NCBI GenBank assembly: GCA_019096065.1
Contig: JAGUCH010000009.1
Span: 1,436,001 to 1,500,000, forward strand
Source: Paracyclopina nana
Lineage: Eukaryota > Arthropoda > Copepoda > Cyclopoida > Cyclopettidae
Length of the DNA stretch: 64,000 bases
Direction of reading: 5' to 3'
In this document: positions 41,234 through 52,294 of the stretch, piece after piece
Numbering within the stretch: position 1 is the first letter of the stretch
Layout of the letters: every line of letters starts with the position of its first letter
Translations under genes and position numbers: made by a program
The notes under the pieces: generated by a model
The model's database searches: none
Seen by the model: only the letters and a program-made list of their open reading frames with translations
Told to the model about the DNA's origin: nothing

Positions 41234-41443
41234 AATGTGTCTCAGGTGGCTCACTGGTAGAGTGTCTGGCTGCAAAACAGACTGTACCAGGTTCGAATCC
41301 CGCAGGGGTCAGAGAAATTTTTCCATTTTTCTGGACCACAATTTACTTCCTGGTCAATATCCTGGTACAGTTTCCTGTCTGGAAATTGGATTCTGACATA
41401 GGTCACAGCGAAATGTGGGGGGCGGGCCTTCGGCCCGCCCCCC
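41234..41443 (+). repeat. tRNA-derived SINE, copy 2
   Basis: Nearly identical to copy 1, with the same A and B boxes and tail. It follows directly after the GGATTAAG duplication of the hAT-like MITE. Confidence 0.75.
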
Positions 41444-42169
41444 AAAAAGTAACCCTAGGGTTCGCATTTACCATTTACTAAGTAAAAAGTAACCCTAGGG
41501 TTGTCATTTACTTCATAGCGCATCGGGAGTGCAAAAAAGCTGAGTCAACCGGCAAAGTGAATTACTCACGAGGAAATCCGGTTTACAGTGCGTAAATGGT
41601 TTTTAGTTGGATTTTGGCCAAAAACGTGTGAAAAATAATCATGAAAAAGCCCAAATTTTGGCAAGAAAAATTCATAATTGGCTATAGTTGCTTTACGCTT
41701 TTGCTTGATAAAAAGGGGCCTTTAAATTGATCATTTTAGAAAGGCTGAATGAACATTGCTCTTGCCAAAAACTAGAAGAAAGAAACCGCAAAATACAAAT
41801 ATTACGTAGCAAGCAAACAATCAATCAGCGAGCGGTTTTTTGCTTTCAATTCACATAACAAATATTGTACTTTGTCCAAGTTGAAAGGTTCTTGCCAGTT
41901 AGATTGTCCAATGAATTTTCTGCTGCTGGCCTTTTCTAATATCAGATATACTATGCAACATATGCAGCCGTGAGATGTATGGAAGAACGGAAAATCTGGC
42001 CGTCCATGCAGCATTGTGTCAGTTGATCTATACATAATTATCATGTCAATGCAGTTGAATACTAATGTTCTCTAGCTCCCCTGCATGCCTGGCTTACTTT
42101 AATGATAGCGCATCGTGTGACAGCTAGCTGCCAAAAATAGCGATTTACGTTGATGGTTTTGGTAAATTA

Positions 42170-45100
42170 TTACCTGTAGATATTTTTGTATTCCTTCCGG
42201 AAATTCTCGTTGAGATACCCATAGAGAATCGGATTTGTCAGAGCATTGCACAGCCCGAAGAGATGAAGCAGAGCATACACCACAGTTTCATTGCCGGCTA
42301 TCATATCCTTCATCTCCTCAGGATACATATCCATCAGAAAGTTAAATACGTTCAGCGGGAGCCAGGATACAAAAAAGATGACTGTCACACTCAAGATCAT
42401 GATATTGGTTCGCCGTCGCTTCTCGTTGTTCTCAGCATGTTGGCTCTGCAATTGGAAAGGTTTTTTTAGGACCTGATCACCTGTGATATAAGGGCGTTCC
42501 CGTATTGGCCTGTGAGTCAAGTTAAGGTAGGTAGAAAGTTAAGTTTAGTTCAGTTCCGTTCCCAGATATTTATGCTGGTAGAACGTAACTTTGCTTGATT
42601 TTATGTAGTTCTAGCTTGCTTGCCTAGCTAAGTTCAGTTGCCAAACTGAACTTAGCTACAAAAAAGCCCGTTCTCATATTTATCTAGCTAGACTCCTATA
42701 ATGTTAAGCAAGGCTCTTTGGAGGCGCATATCTCAACAACTACTGAGCCGATTGGCACCAAACTTGGTAGGATTCGTCAGTAGACCCTAATAATTGTTCA
42801 TGCCAAAATTCATCCGGATTGAAGGCTGATTAGCGGAGGCAATTTTTTCCCGCTATAAATGTGAAGCAAAGCTGCCATGCTTCACATTTTAAACGGCCTC
42901 CAGTTGGGGGCCTCGGATCTCAACCAAATTTGGTACACAGCTGTGGATAGCCTCACTGAAGAATCCTACCAAGTTTGGTTCCAATCGGCTCATCAATTGC
43001 TGAGTTATTCGCTTCCAAAGAGCCTTGCTTCACATCATAGAGCTTTGCTTAACTAATATGAGAACGGGCTAAAGTGTTCTCATATGCGTAGTAACTGAAG
43101 CTCGCTTAATTGAGAAAAGCTAACTTTGCTCATCAGCTGCTGACGTATAACGCGTTGGCGTGTCAGCTCAGCGGTCAACTGAACATTGCTAAAACGAACC
43201 GAACTTGGCTAGAACAAGCTGAACTTAACTAATCAAGCAAGGTTGCTGTTTTAGCAACGTAACTTGACTAAAAATTCGACTATGGGATCGCCCTTTAATT
43301 ATGAGCTGATTTCAGCAAATTTCAGGTACTTGCGAAATCATTTTTCAGCTTTCGGACTTAAGGATATGTCTTCCTACACCAGAATACTTTTTCTCAGTAT
43401 TTCTCTCGGATATTTATTCAAAATGTCAGCTATATTATGCAGGTGAACCTAGCCTTAAGCTGGATGAAAATAATCTAATGGCTACGAAAATGGCAGTGCC
43501 AGCTCAAAAGCAAGAGATGTAGCAAAAGGCCTATGCAAGAAGATAAAAGGCTCAGGTGTGCAAATTACGCCTCGCCATCAATTGCAATATACGCAGCAAG
43601 CATAATGCGGTTTGCAGAAAGGCGAGCTGCTGCTCCTCGACATTTTCATTACCGCTATGCAATGGAATGTATGATGGCCGTGAATCTAATTTCTCTCCCT
43701 TTGAAGCCTTGGAAGTATCCAAGATCAAAAGCTGATCATTGGTTCGTCTACTAGATGTGCTACTATGGTTGTGCCAATGCCATGCTCATGTATGGTGAAT
43801 AGCTAATAATCGAAGAACAAAAATTGCCCTTGCACTGAACAGGTTCGACTTGACCCCGAGCGGCGTTTTCATGGGCATTTCATTCACTTTAGATATAATG
43901 CTTACATCTTAAACTATGTTAGCTAAATGGTTCTAACATTAAAATATGTTGAATTGAATGTACAAGAATGTGCGTATGTAGAAATGGCTGCTTTTTTTCA
44001 AGGTGACTTCAAGTCGATCTATCTTTTAGCGTCAGCTGAAGCATTCTTTTGTGTTTTAATGTGCATTTTGAGGTTTACATGAAAAGGGCCATGATACTTT
44101 TGCAACTACTATAATAATTTTTCAATTCGAAATGAAGCCAAAGTTTGCGGGTCTTCTGGAATCATATGGAAGAAATGTAGCGCTCTACTTTCGAATGCCT
44201 CAAGGGATTAGGCATGTATGCCTGTAGAGCAGCATGATGAGAAATAGCTTACCTGAGGCCTATTCTTGAGCTTTAGGTAAATTGACAAGTATAATGATAT
44301 CACTAGAATGACAGGCAGCAAAAACTGCGCACAACTGGAAATGACAGTATAGACAACTTTGAGTGATCCCTCCCAGGTGTCTTGGCAAATCAGGATGTCT
44401 TCCATGTTGGTGGCATCAGGAAACTCGATAAAGGTCTTCACCTGGAAAGCAATTACAAAATGGAACATCAAAAACGTATCTTACAATATTATTGAAAAAT
44501 GGTTTTTTTCCTGGTCATCTCCAAATTAGAAAGCCATTTTTATTACCCTAACGGGAGGATTTACTTTATGGGAGCAAAAAGCAAAGTTGACTGTCTTACA
44601 CTGCTGTATTTGAGCTAAATATTGTATCTTACTACTGCATAGCTCATTTAAATAAGATAGTGCTTTGAAATGTAGTCATGTCTCAGACAGTCATGTTACG
44701 TAAAAGCATTGTTCTATCCAAGGCCATAAAAGGGCCTTTAAAGCGCCCAGGGAAAACAATCATGTCACACTTCCCTTTGAAGCAAACACTGTTTTTGGGG
44801 ATTGCCCACGACAACTTTCCTGCTTATCCGAATTCACATCACGTTAAAGCTCTTTTACAGGAAGAATAAGAAGAGCCGCGGTCTCGGCTCTCCCAGAGCA
44901 GTACAACGCACATTCCCAAATTAACAATAGCGGCCAAAAGAGGAGGAATAAGGAGGATAAAATATATTAATAATTGAATAATGAATATCTGAAATCTACC
45001 TACTGCAGCAATAGCCGATACAGCTCACAAAACTATCGACATTTTCTGATCACTCCCATCAGCCTTCAACTAGCATATGTGTACTAAAAAGTTGGCCTTC

Positions 45101-48100
45101 TGTACATGGCTCTCGAAGCAAACAGATGGGCATATTCCATTGGAAGATGGTCAAGACTTTCACTTTGGTCAACTAATGGTGCTCTTCATCTGGTGCAAAA
45201 TAAGCTACATTTTTGCAAAGTGCACGCAATCATAGCTAATTCAGCCACTTTCCTGGCAAACTGAATTGTAACACGAGGAAACCGTATTTTACAAAAGAAG
45301 AAAACTCATGGGAATTGCACTCAATTTCTTCTTATCTAACCGAATACGGAATACGTAACGAATTATGAGCAGCACTTGGGTGGAAATTAAATCAGACTTA
45401 CCTGAGCCGTGATGTACATGGGCAAACTGAGGAGAATGGATGCTATCGCCATTCCAAATGAAATTAGGAGAGCAACACCAGAACTGAAGTGAGGCTTGTC
45501 AGGTTGCATTATGCAGCGATATCTATCCACGGCTGAAACAAGAGAATTCCTGGTCACTATCTGCTAATGAATATCGATTCTCCTACATAGTATGATGCTA
45601 GCTGTGGAATCCATCAAAGGACTGACAGCAGAAAAATTATCAATACGTATTTTTATTTGTATTTCTGAGATGGCTCCTAAGAATGGCCAGCGCTACCAGA
45701 TGAAACTGTCTGCTACGCGTTAAAATTCAGGCATTTTTCTACAGGTCTTGGGGGGATTATGAAAGTCGAAACTGGAATTTAGCATCTGCGAGTGACGCCA
45801 TCTTGCGGATATCACGTGTGCACGCGTGAAAAGGCCGTGAATTTGTACTGTGAAAATTGTGCGCAATGCGTATAGAATATTGTTTGTTCTGAGACTGCAT
45901 TTCACAAAAGAGAGGAAGACCTCGTGGCTTTCACTCATTACTTGTGGACCTGACTGAATGCCATGCCATCATCAGCTGTTGCGTGGGATCCTTTTTATTT
46001 GCTCCTATTATTTATTGCCTATTGCATCATCCCCGAAACTCCCCCAAATTAATTTTGCCATTCGGCTCTCTCTCAGGAATCGCAGTATTTTATATACCTT
46101 ATAATGCATACAATATGGTATCATATTAGACTTCTTACCTATGGCCACAATGGCCATTGAAGACAGGAAGACAGGAGTTCCTTGACAAGAGTGAGCCAGT
46201 TGGCATAACCACTGAAGATCCTTACCAAATATCCATTTCCGGCTGCAAAATGAAAAAGCACCAGTAAATAACAATTGATACAGAAGAAGGCGATTTCAGT
46301 GTGTATACTGATGGGCTTAATAAACGAGCTACATAACTCTATGGTTCATCTGCATTGAAAACCGATGACCTTCTGCGGCTTTCAGTGCATAGAAATTAAA
46401 GTTTACCCGCAAAATAAAGGGATTTAGCATTATTAGGCGAAAACTAGGGCTTCGCTGCATTTGGCTAGAAGGCTGCCAAAAGTAGGCAAGCCAAAGAAAT
46501 GAGTGGGGAAAGAGGTAGAGAAACTCTTATCCTTTGCTTCTTAGGTGGATGCATTTGCTTTCTAGCTCCCAACTAATATAAATGAGGCAAATGTGATCGA
46601 GTTTGTCCACCACTGAGTGGCTGAATGTCATTAAAAAGTAATCATGCTCCTTTCATGCGTATGCATATGCTAAATAACTTCAGTTGTAAAAATAGATGTA
46701 CTATCCTAGGTGATTCTCACCTGCTCAAACATATGCAATATTTTAGGTAAATAATTTTTGCACGAAGAGCCACCTTTTTCAAAACCCAAAATTGGCGCCA
46801 CTGCAAATGCAGTTTTATAAGTTTAGGGCCTGTTCACCTGCATATTGTGGCTGATATTTTGGCTTAATATTGGAGAAAAATATTGAAAAACTGAGAATTT
46901 GGAGTTTGCTGTAGAATGTCTTTTGGTACTTCACGACCGATTCCTATAAGGCAAAACTGAAAAAATGATTTTGGAAGTGCCTGATCATTGCAAATATCAA
47001 AGCAATATCGCGCGTTACTTTGTTGATGAAATTGCAGATGAACAGGGCCTCAACATAAACAATAATTATGCTCATTTGGGCTAGGTAAATTATCAAATGG
47101 CCTTTTTTATTAGCTTTTATGTGAATTATAATTAATGAAGTAATTGCTTTTCTTATAATGGACATGGGCTAATGTGGCGTTCATCTACTTCCTATGGCAA
47201 AAAATAGATTTCAGCCTTCACAAATCTGCATAAATAGTAAGACTTGATAGAAGCTTTCAATTTCAAGTTCTAATTTGGAAAATCGCTGACATTGAGGCCA
47301 CATTAGAGCCGCTGTAGATGAACAGGACATTAGATGCGTGATGGCTTTGCAGATGAACTCCACATTGGGAGTAACAGACTAATTTCCCATAGCTTTCTTG
47401 TTGTCGTCCCATGGGAATCGCACGTGGCTAATGCTGCACACGGTCTGCATATTTGTGGTTAATGGCTCCATTACCTAGTAATTTTGTTACCCAGAGTTTG
47501 CGCTCAGTAATGAATCTTCCCTATTTTTGACAACCTATGCATGTAGTGTTGTAGTTAAAAAAACAGATGAGGCCTCCTCGGTTGGCAGCTAACCAGCAGC
47601 AGCCAACTTTTTGAGCTTCCAAGTTTTCTCCAGACGCTTTTGAGGCCTGACTTTTGACGAGAACAAACAAACCTGCATATTATGATTAATTGGAGCTTTT
47701 ACCACAGAGAGTTGCTCAGCTCCTCTCTATTAAGAGTTGACCAAAGAGAGGTTCTACTCTAGGCTTCGTTATCTTCAGTTCTGTGGCCGGAAAAAATAAA
47801 ATGGAGATATGATAATATATATTTATGTATGTAAACAATTTATAAAACAAGCTAATAAAATAGCTGAGCAAATTTTGTAAAGTAAAAATCGAGTGGCAAC
47901 TTTGCGGGCTCGAGCTTGCGAGAGCCAAGTGATGCTACGAGATTTTTACTTTGCAAAATGAGCTAAGATATGTTGTAAGCTGGTTTTATAATTTGATTAC
48001 ATATACATATACGATTTTATATGATGGAAAGTAATTTTCAAATGTTAATGAAGTTACCAGACCAGGCAATCTTGACTTAGTATCTGATCCATTACTGTGA

Positions 48101-51100
48101 GGGCTTGGGTTGAGAGGCCCTCAGTAGTGCTATAGTAGCTGAAAGCGTTAATCAATCAATTGAAAATTGTGCATATTGAATTTGGCTATTCTACTAAGAT
48201 TAGCTCAGCTTAGAAGAAGAATAAAAAGGAATTCTAACAACAATTTTCCTAGCTGTATTGGTGGCTCAGTCAGTAGAGCGCCGGACTCCTGATCTTGATG
48301 TTCGGGGTTCGATCCCCATGTGGGAACTAGGCATTTTTTCTCCTTTTTTCTGTTATGGGATTTACTTCTTAGACAATATCATGGTCTCTGGTCAAACAGT
48401 GGAGCAACACACCTTATAAAATACTTTATAATGTGTGTCACTTCATAAAGTAAAACCTCAGAGCTTTTATATATGTGTAGTTATATGAACTGAGACGAAC
48501 TGGTAAACTGAATTATACATGCGAAAATTGCTTTCCATCATATAAATGAGTCTTATTGATTCAGAAACTATAGAATGTGTTTACTTACTAGATGAAAAAG
48601 CACAAAGAGGCCCTTTTTTACTTGAGAACTTTTTGCTCGCAATTTCAGCTACTACTGTACGTTTTATGGATGGCCTAGGAGAAAAGTTTCCTCTGTCAGT
48701 ACAGCCCATTACTTATATAAGATTTTCGTTCATCCTTCACAATCTGATGCTATAGGAGAACACAGTAGAAAAGAACCTCTTGACATTGATAAAAGTCAGT
48801 TGTCTCACATATCAAATTGACAAGTTTTTTATTTATTTCTGAAGAGGCTAACAAATGTGTGTATGTCAGGTCAGTGCGCAGAACCTTGTTATTTTTAGCA
48901 GATATACGCACGTGTTCCTTCACAACAAAAACTTATTTGGTTGTACCTATAGAAAGGGTGAGTTGTACTCATGAATGCAAGTTCTCCTCAAATGAGGATG
49001 TTTGCATGAAATACCACTATTAGAAAGCTGTAAGGATGTTACTTTTCTCTCCGATTCTGGCAAGAGCTACTCCTTGCATATCATACATGGTTATTCCATC
49101 ATTCTACATTTTTCATGCAATCCCTGTTCACCTAGTCCATTGAAAAAAGTTAAATGACAACCTATCAAGACAAACTAGTCAATTACTGACGATTTACGCT
49201 GATCAAAAAAATAAAGTCAAGTTATGTCTCCTGACTATATAGGGCGTTCCCATATTGACCTGTTAGTCAAGTTAAGTTAGGAAAAAAGTTAAGTTCAGTT
49301 CAGTTCCGTTCCCAGATATTTATGTAGGTAGAACTTAACTAAGCTTAATTTTATGTAGTAGTAGCTTGCTTGCTAAGCTAAGTTAAATTATTTGCTGAAC
49401 TGAACTTAGCTACAAAAAGTGTTCTCAAATTGGTAGTAAATGAAGGTTCCTTAAATGGGAAAAGCTAACTTTGCTCATCAGCTGATGATGAACAACGCGT
49501 TGGCGTGTCAGCTCAGCGGTCAACTGAACGTTGCTAAAACGAACCGAACTTGGCTAGAACCAGCTGAACTTAACTGATCAAGTAAGGTTGCTGTTTTAGC
49601 TACGTAACTTGACTAAAAATTCGAATATGGGATCGCCCTAAATGCTGATTTTTCTTGTTGGAACCGGGTCATTCCAGTAAGTCGGAAAAACTGAAATTCT
49701 ACTCAAAAGTTGCACGTAGCCTGAGACCAAGGTTCGTCTAAATTTTGTAGACTTAAAAAAAAGAGTGCATTATATTCTCAAGTTGCTCCCAGGAAACACA
49801 CTGCACTGAGAATACCAACAATGAATGCAAAGTTCATGCAAAAAAATGTAGGAGGAAAATTAAGGGCCTGCTCACCTGCGTAGCCCAGTTCCAACAAGGA
49901 AAATCAGCATTGTCAGGAGACTTAACTTGACTTTTTAGGATAGTCAGGTCACAGCTAGCTCAGCTCAACCTGACTTAACTGGTTTACCGTACAATATTAT
50001 TGCAGGTGAACAGGGCCTTAGTTCCAGCTTTGATATCAGGGCTGACAACTGACAATTCACAATGTAAAGATTCCAATCGAGTCTCATCACTGAGCTATTG
50101 GGATTGAAAGCGATACGATACCATGTTTACCAAAAAAAGGAGCATTGAAGGCAGCCAGCATTCTAGGCCTTGATCAGCTGGTTATTTCACCGCAATTTTG
50201 AGCCCCGTAATTGCCAGGCAATTGTCAACATAACATCGATCAGCTGGTAATTGTAATCCGATTTTTGCTATGTGCAAAAATTACTTCTGTAGCGGGTTTA
50301 AAGTAAAACTTACAGACCAAAATTCAAAAATGGGATCATAAGAGCTTAAACTATCAAAAACAGCCTCTGTTATGAAAAACAAGGCCAAAAATTAGGCCAA
50401 CTTAAATTGCAAAGGTTTGGTTGACTTTACTCTTAAAGTTCCGCCGCTGCTTTGCTCGCCGAAATTGGGCTTTGCTCACGGTGTAGTTACATTTTTCCGA
50501 ATAAGGTAAAAAAGATGGCATTAGGAGTACCCTCCGATTCTTTTTAGTCGCTTTAACTAGTTTTTCGCATAATCGTTATCATTTGGCTTTTTGACTTTTA
50601 AAAACTCAATATTTGGCGTTCTTGTCAAGAAACGAGAGATTTTCTGCCTTTTCCAGAAAGCTCCACCGTGTATCAAGCTTTATTTTCTTGGGCAAAGCAT
50701 GCAATTATTACTCAATTTGCCCATAAAATGACTACAAAACTAGATTAAAACTTGCTTTTCAAAAATTAGTGAAGTAGTTGAAATATATCAAATCTGGTTG
50801 CTTTAAAAATTGATCGGAGGTTCAATATTTTTAGGTCGGGGCAAGATGATCTATAGTAATAAGGTGAGCTCTTGTCGCTGCTTTACTATAGCACACAGTC
50901 TGACTGAGCTGTGGTAGGCTTCAAGACAAAATTTAAATATAATTCTGTGGATTTCACTTCCAAAAATTTCCATAACCTGCCTTAAATTATCAAAAAGTGC
51001 CCAAATTGCATACTTTTTTAAAAAATACAGAACTTATCTAGGAGCTCTTTTGAAGACGCGTGAGATTAGCCCGCTTGCTTCCATGACTGACACATCACTT

Positions 51101-52294
51101 AAGCTCACGCGCTATGTAGTAAGAACTACTAGCGCCACCTAGGCTAAGACAAACAGATTTGGTGATTTTAGCATGCAAAACTTGCGTCAAGAACTCACTT
51201 ACGAGACCCCCCTGGGTCGGGGCTAGTAGTGGGGCGGGTGCAAACAGAAACGGATCGAAATTCAATTTTCAGCCCTCTTAGCTTACGCTGCTATTAGCTG
51301 GAGTATCATTAGCTCCTCCTAGCGGCAAAAATCATAACTACCAGAGCCTCCGTGAGCAAAGCCCAATTGCAGCGCAATTATCTGTAGTAGCTGATCCACT
51401 TAAATTGCAGCGCAATTACAAACAGCAGCTGATATTATGAGCAAAATTGCGCTGCAATCAGGACTAGCTGATCTAGGCCTAAGAAAGGACAATTAAATGT
51501 ACTTGCCTTAGGACCTCCCATAGTGTTAGAGGCATAGTGAATGCACACAGCAGCAGATCTGAGGAGGCGAGGCAAAGAATGAAGTAATTCCTTGCAGTTC
51601 TCATCACACGTTTGCTCAAAATGGCATAAAGAATCACAACGTTGCCCACGAGGCCCAGGGTGATGACCACACCATAGACAATCACCAGGGTGTAAAACAC
51701 TTCATCGCTGACCTCTTCCCCCTGGCCAAACTCTTTGGTGAAAGTGTCGAGCAATTTTTCGAGGCCATCATCAGTGTCATTCCCACTGAAGAGGCTGTTG
51801 AGGTCGAGGTCGAGGTCAAGGTCGTTTAACTGGTCTTCAAAAGAGCCTTTGACAGGGGAATCACCCCCTAGATGGGCCAGGTCGTTGGGGTCCTGAATGC
51901 TCGCCCCCAAGAGGCCACCAGAGAGGCCGTTCTCCGACAGCAGAGAGTCGAGGCTGCCGAGGTCGAAATTGAGGCCGCCGAAATCAGCCGCAGCCGAGGC
52001 AAAATCAGCTGCGTTTGTGTCCTCCTGGTCTTGTGCTGTAGGAAGGTCGAGGTCAATGTGATGGCCTCCGAGGTTGTCGAGGTCGTCGAGGCCGGCGAAT
52101 TCCAGCCCATTGAGATCAAAATGGTGGACATACAGTTGAGAGCCAGGGGAGCTGGTGGCATAAGGTACTTCATTGTGGAGGTTATTAGAGTCGAGGCCGC
52201 CTCCACCACTATCATGAGCAGCCTCATTATTTGAGGTCAGGTTGGCGATCGAGAGTGAATTTATCACTTGAAAGCTGCTGTCCTCATGAGCCAT
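42170..52294 (-). CDS. NPY/NPF-type neuropeptide GPCR, five exons
   Basis: Minus-strand exons: 52294-51507, 46242-46139, 45532-45402, 44441-44253, 42445-42170. They give 495 residues with consistent phases. Helix 1 has GLVGNVVIL and helix 2 CLASSDLLLCAFTMPLTLWEVL. Helix 3 ends in AVDRYRCIMQP, helix 6 is FFVSWLPLN, and helix 7 has NPILYG followed by NENFRKEYKNIYR. Cysteines for the helix 3-loop 2 disulfide are present (WLCQ, LICQD). This pattern is typical of NPY, NPF and sNPF receptors coupled to Gi/Gq. The ~195-residue N-terminus is unusually long and Asp/Leu/Gly-rich. The usual Trp of helix 4 is absent. The stop could instead be a donor (AG/GTAATA) to a further C-tail exon. Intron 1 uses a GC donor. 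Confidence 0.85.
42491..43294. mobile_element. MITE, AGGGCGTTCCC family, copy 1 with nested insertion
   Basis: The ends read AGGGCGTTCCCGTA and the inverse TATGGGATCGCCCT. It contains a 405-bp foldback element at 42666-43070. Without that insertion it is about 399 bp, matching copy 2 at 49241-49639. It sits in the last GPCR intron. Confidence 0.8.
42666..43070. mobile_element. Foldback MITE, AGCCCGTTCTCATATT family
   Basis: TIRs AGCCCGTTCTCATATT are flanked by AAA on both sides. The interior is also palindromic over about 90 bp per arm, with the GCAAGGCTCTTTGGA and ACCAAACTTGGTAGGATTC blocks repeated in inverse. It is inserted within another MITE. Confidence 0.8.
43305..43455. mobile_element. 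Degraded Harbinger-like MITE fragment
   Basis: Keeps the right end GCAGGTGAACCTAGCC and diverged interior words of the GGGCCTGTTCACC family (CTCAGTATTTCTC). The left end is missing. Confidence 0.5.
46826..47049. mobile_element. Harbinger-like MITE, GGGCCTGTTCACCTGC family, copy C
   Basis: 224 bp in GPCR intron 1, with TIRs as in the other copies and TTA and TCA at the flanks. It is more diverged than copies B, D and E. Confidence 0.8.
47177..47327. mobile_element. Small MITE-like element, GTTCATCTAC family
   Basis: About 150 bp between GGCGTTCATCTAC and the inverse GTAGATGAACAGG. No coding content. Confidence 0.4.
47803..48022. repeat. Foldback hairpin element
   Basis: Imperfect inverted arms of about 100 bp meet near 47915. 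The central part is TTGTAAAGTAAAAATC against its inverse, with CTCGAGCTTGCGAG at the apex. Confidence 0.55.
48253..48400 (+). repeat. tRNA-derived SINE of a second subfamily
   Basis: A-box-like TGGCTCAGTCAGTAGAGC and B box GGTTCGATCCC are present around a CTCCTGA loop. The acceptor stem does not pair. The tail (GGGATTTACTTCTTAGACAAT) resembles that of the SINE copies at 40461 and 41234. Confidence 0.6.
49206..49667. mobile_element. GCCCGGTTCCAACA-family remnant split by an AGGGCGTTCCC-family MITE
   Basis: The outer remnant is 49213-49240 plus 49640-49667 (ends TTGTTGGAACCGGG). The inserted element is 49241-49639 (399 bp) with AGGGCGTTCCCATA and inverse ATATGGGATCGCCCT ends. Comparison with intact outer copies shows the insertion point in CTGACTATGCTGA. 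Confidence 0.75.
49864..50017. mobile_element. Chimeric MITE: Harbinger-like ends, different-family interior
   Basis: The 16-bp left end (GGGCCTGCTCACCTGC) and the 24-bp right end (to GGTGAACAGGGCC) belong to the GGGCCTGTTCACC family, with TAA/TTA flanks. The ~115 bp between them are the GCCCGGTTCCAACA family from its left terminus to GGTTTACCGTAC. Confidence 0.75.
50842..51214 (-). mobile_element. hAT-like 373-bp MITE, copy 2
   Basis: Same length as and nearly identical to 40853-41225 but inverted. It is flanked by perfect 8-bp duplications GGTCGGGG (50834-50841 and 51215-51222). It lies in GPCR intron 1. Confidence 0.88.

Larger units (their letters stand above)
40306..41443. repeat. Tandem duplication of satellite-plus-SINE unit
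   Basis: Unit 1 is 40306-40672 (367 bp) and unit 2 is 40699-41443. After subtracting the 381 bp added by a MITE insertion, unit 2 is 364 bp. Both share the diverged satellite half, GTGAGGATTAAG-type junction, SINE head, tail and GC-rich palindrome end. Confidence 0.8.
35908..42169. other. 6.3-kb repeat-rich intergenic region
   Basis: No coding frame is supported. It holds foldback hairpins, a degenerate minisatellite, a ~1.5-kb inverted-repeat element, a 106-bp satellite, two tRNA-SINEs and a hAT-like MITE, each listed separately. The plain stretches 36206-37046, 37131-37690 and 41516-42169 show nothing clear. Confidence 0.6.

Noticed and set aside
37000-41500. CRISPR array
   Set aside because: Repeats are contiguous satellites or mobile elements without unique spacers, in a eukaryotic genome.
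48255-48330. tRNA-Arg-like gene
   Set aside because: The B box is good, but the acceptor arms do not pair and a SINE-type tail follows.
51872-52234. 120-codon plus-strand frame opposite the GPCR
   Set aside because: Antisense shadow of the Asp/Leu-rich GPCR N-terminus.
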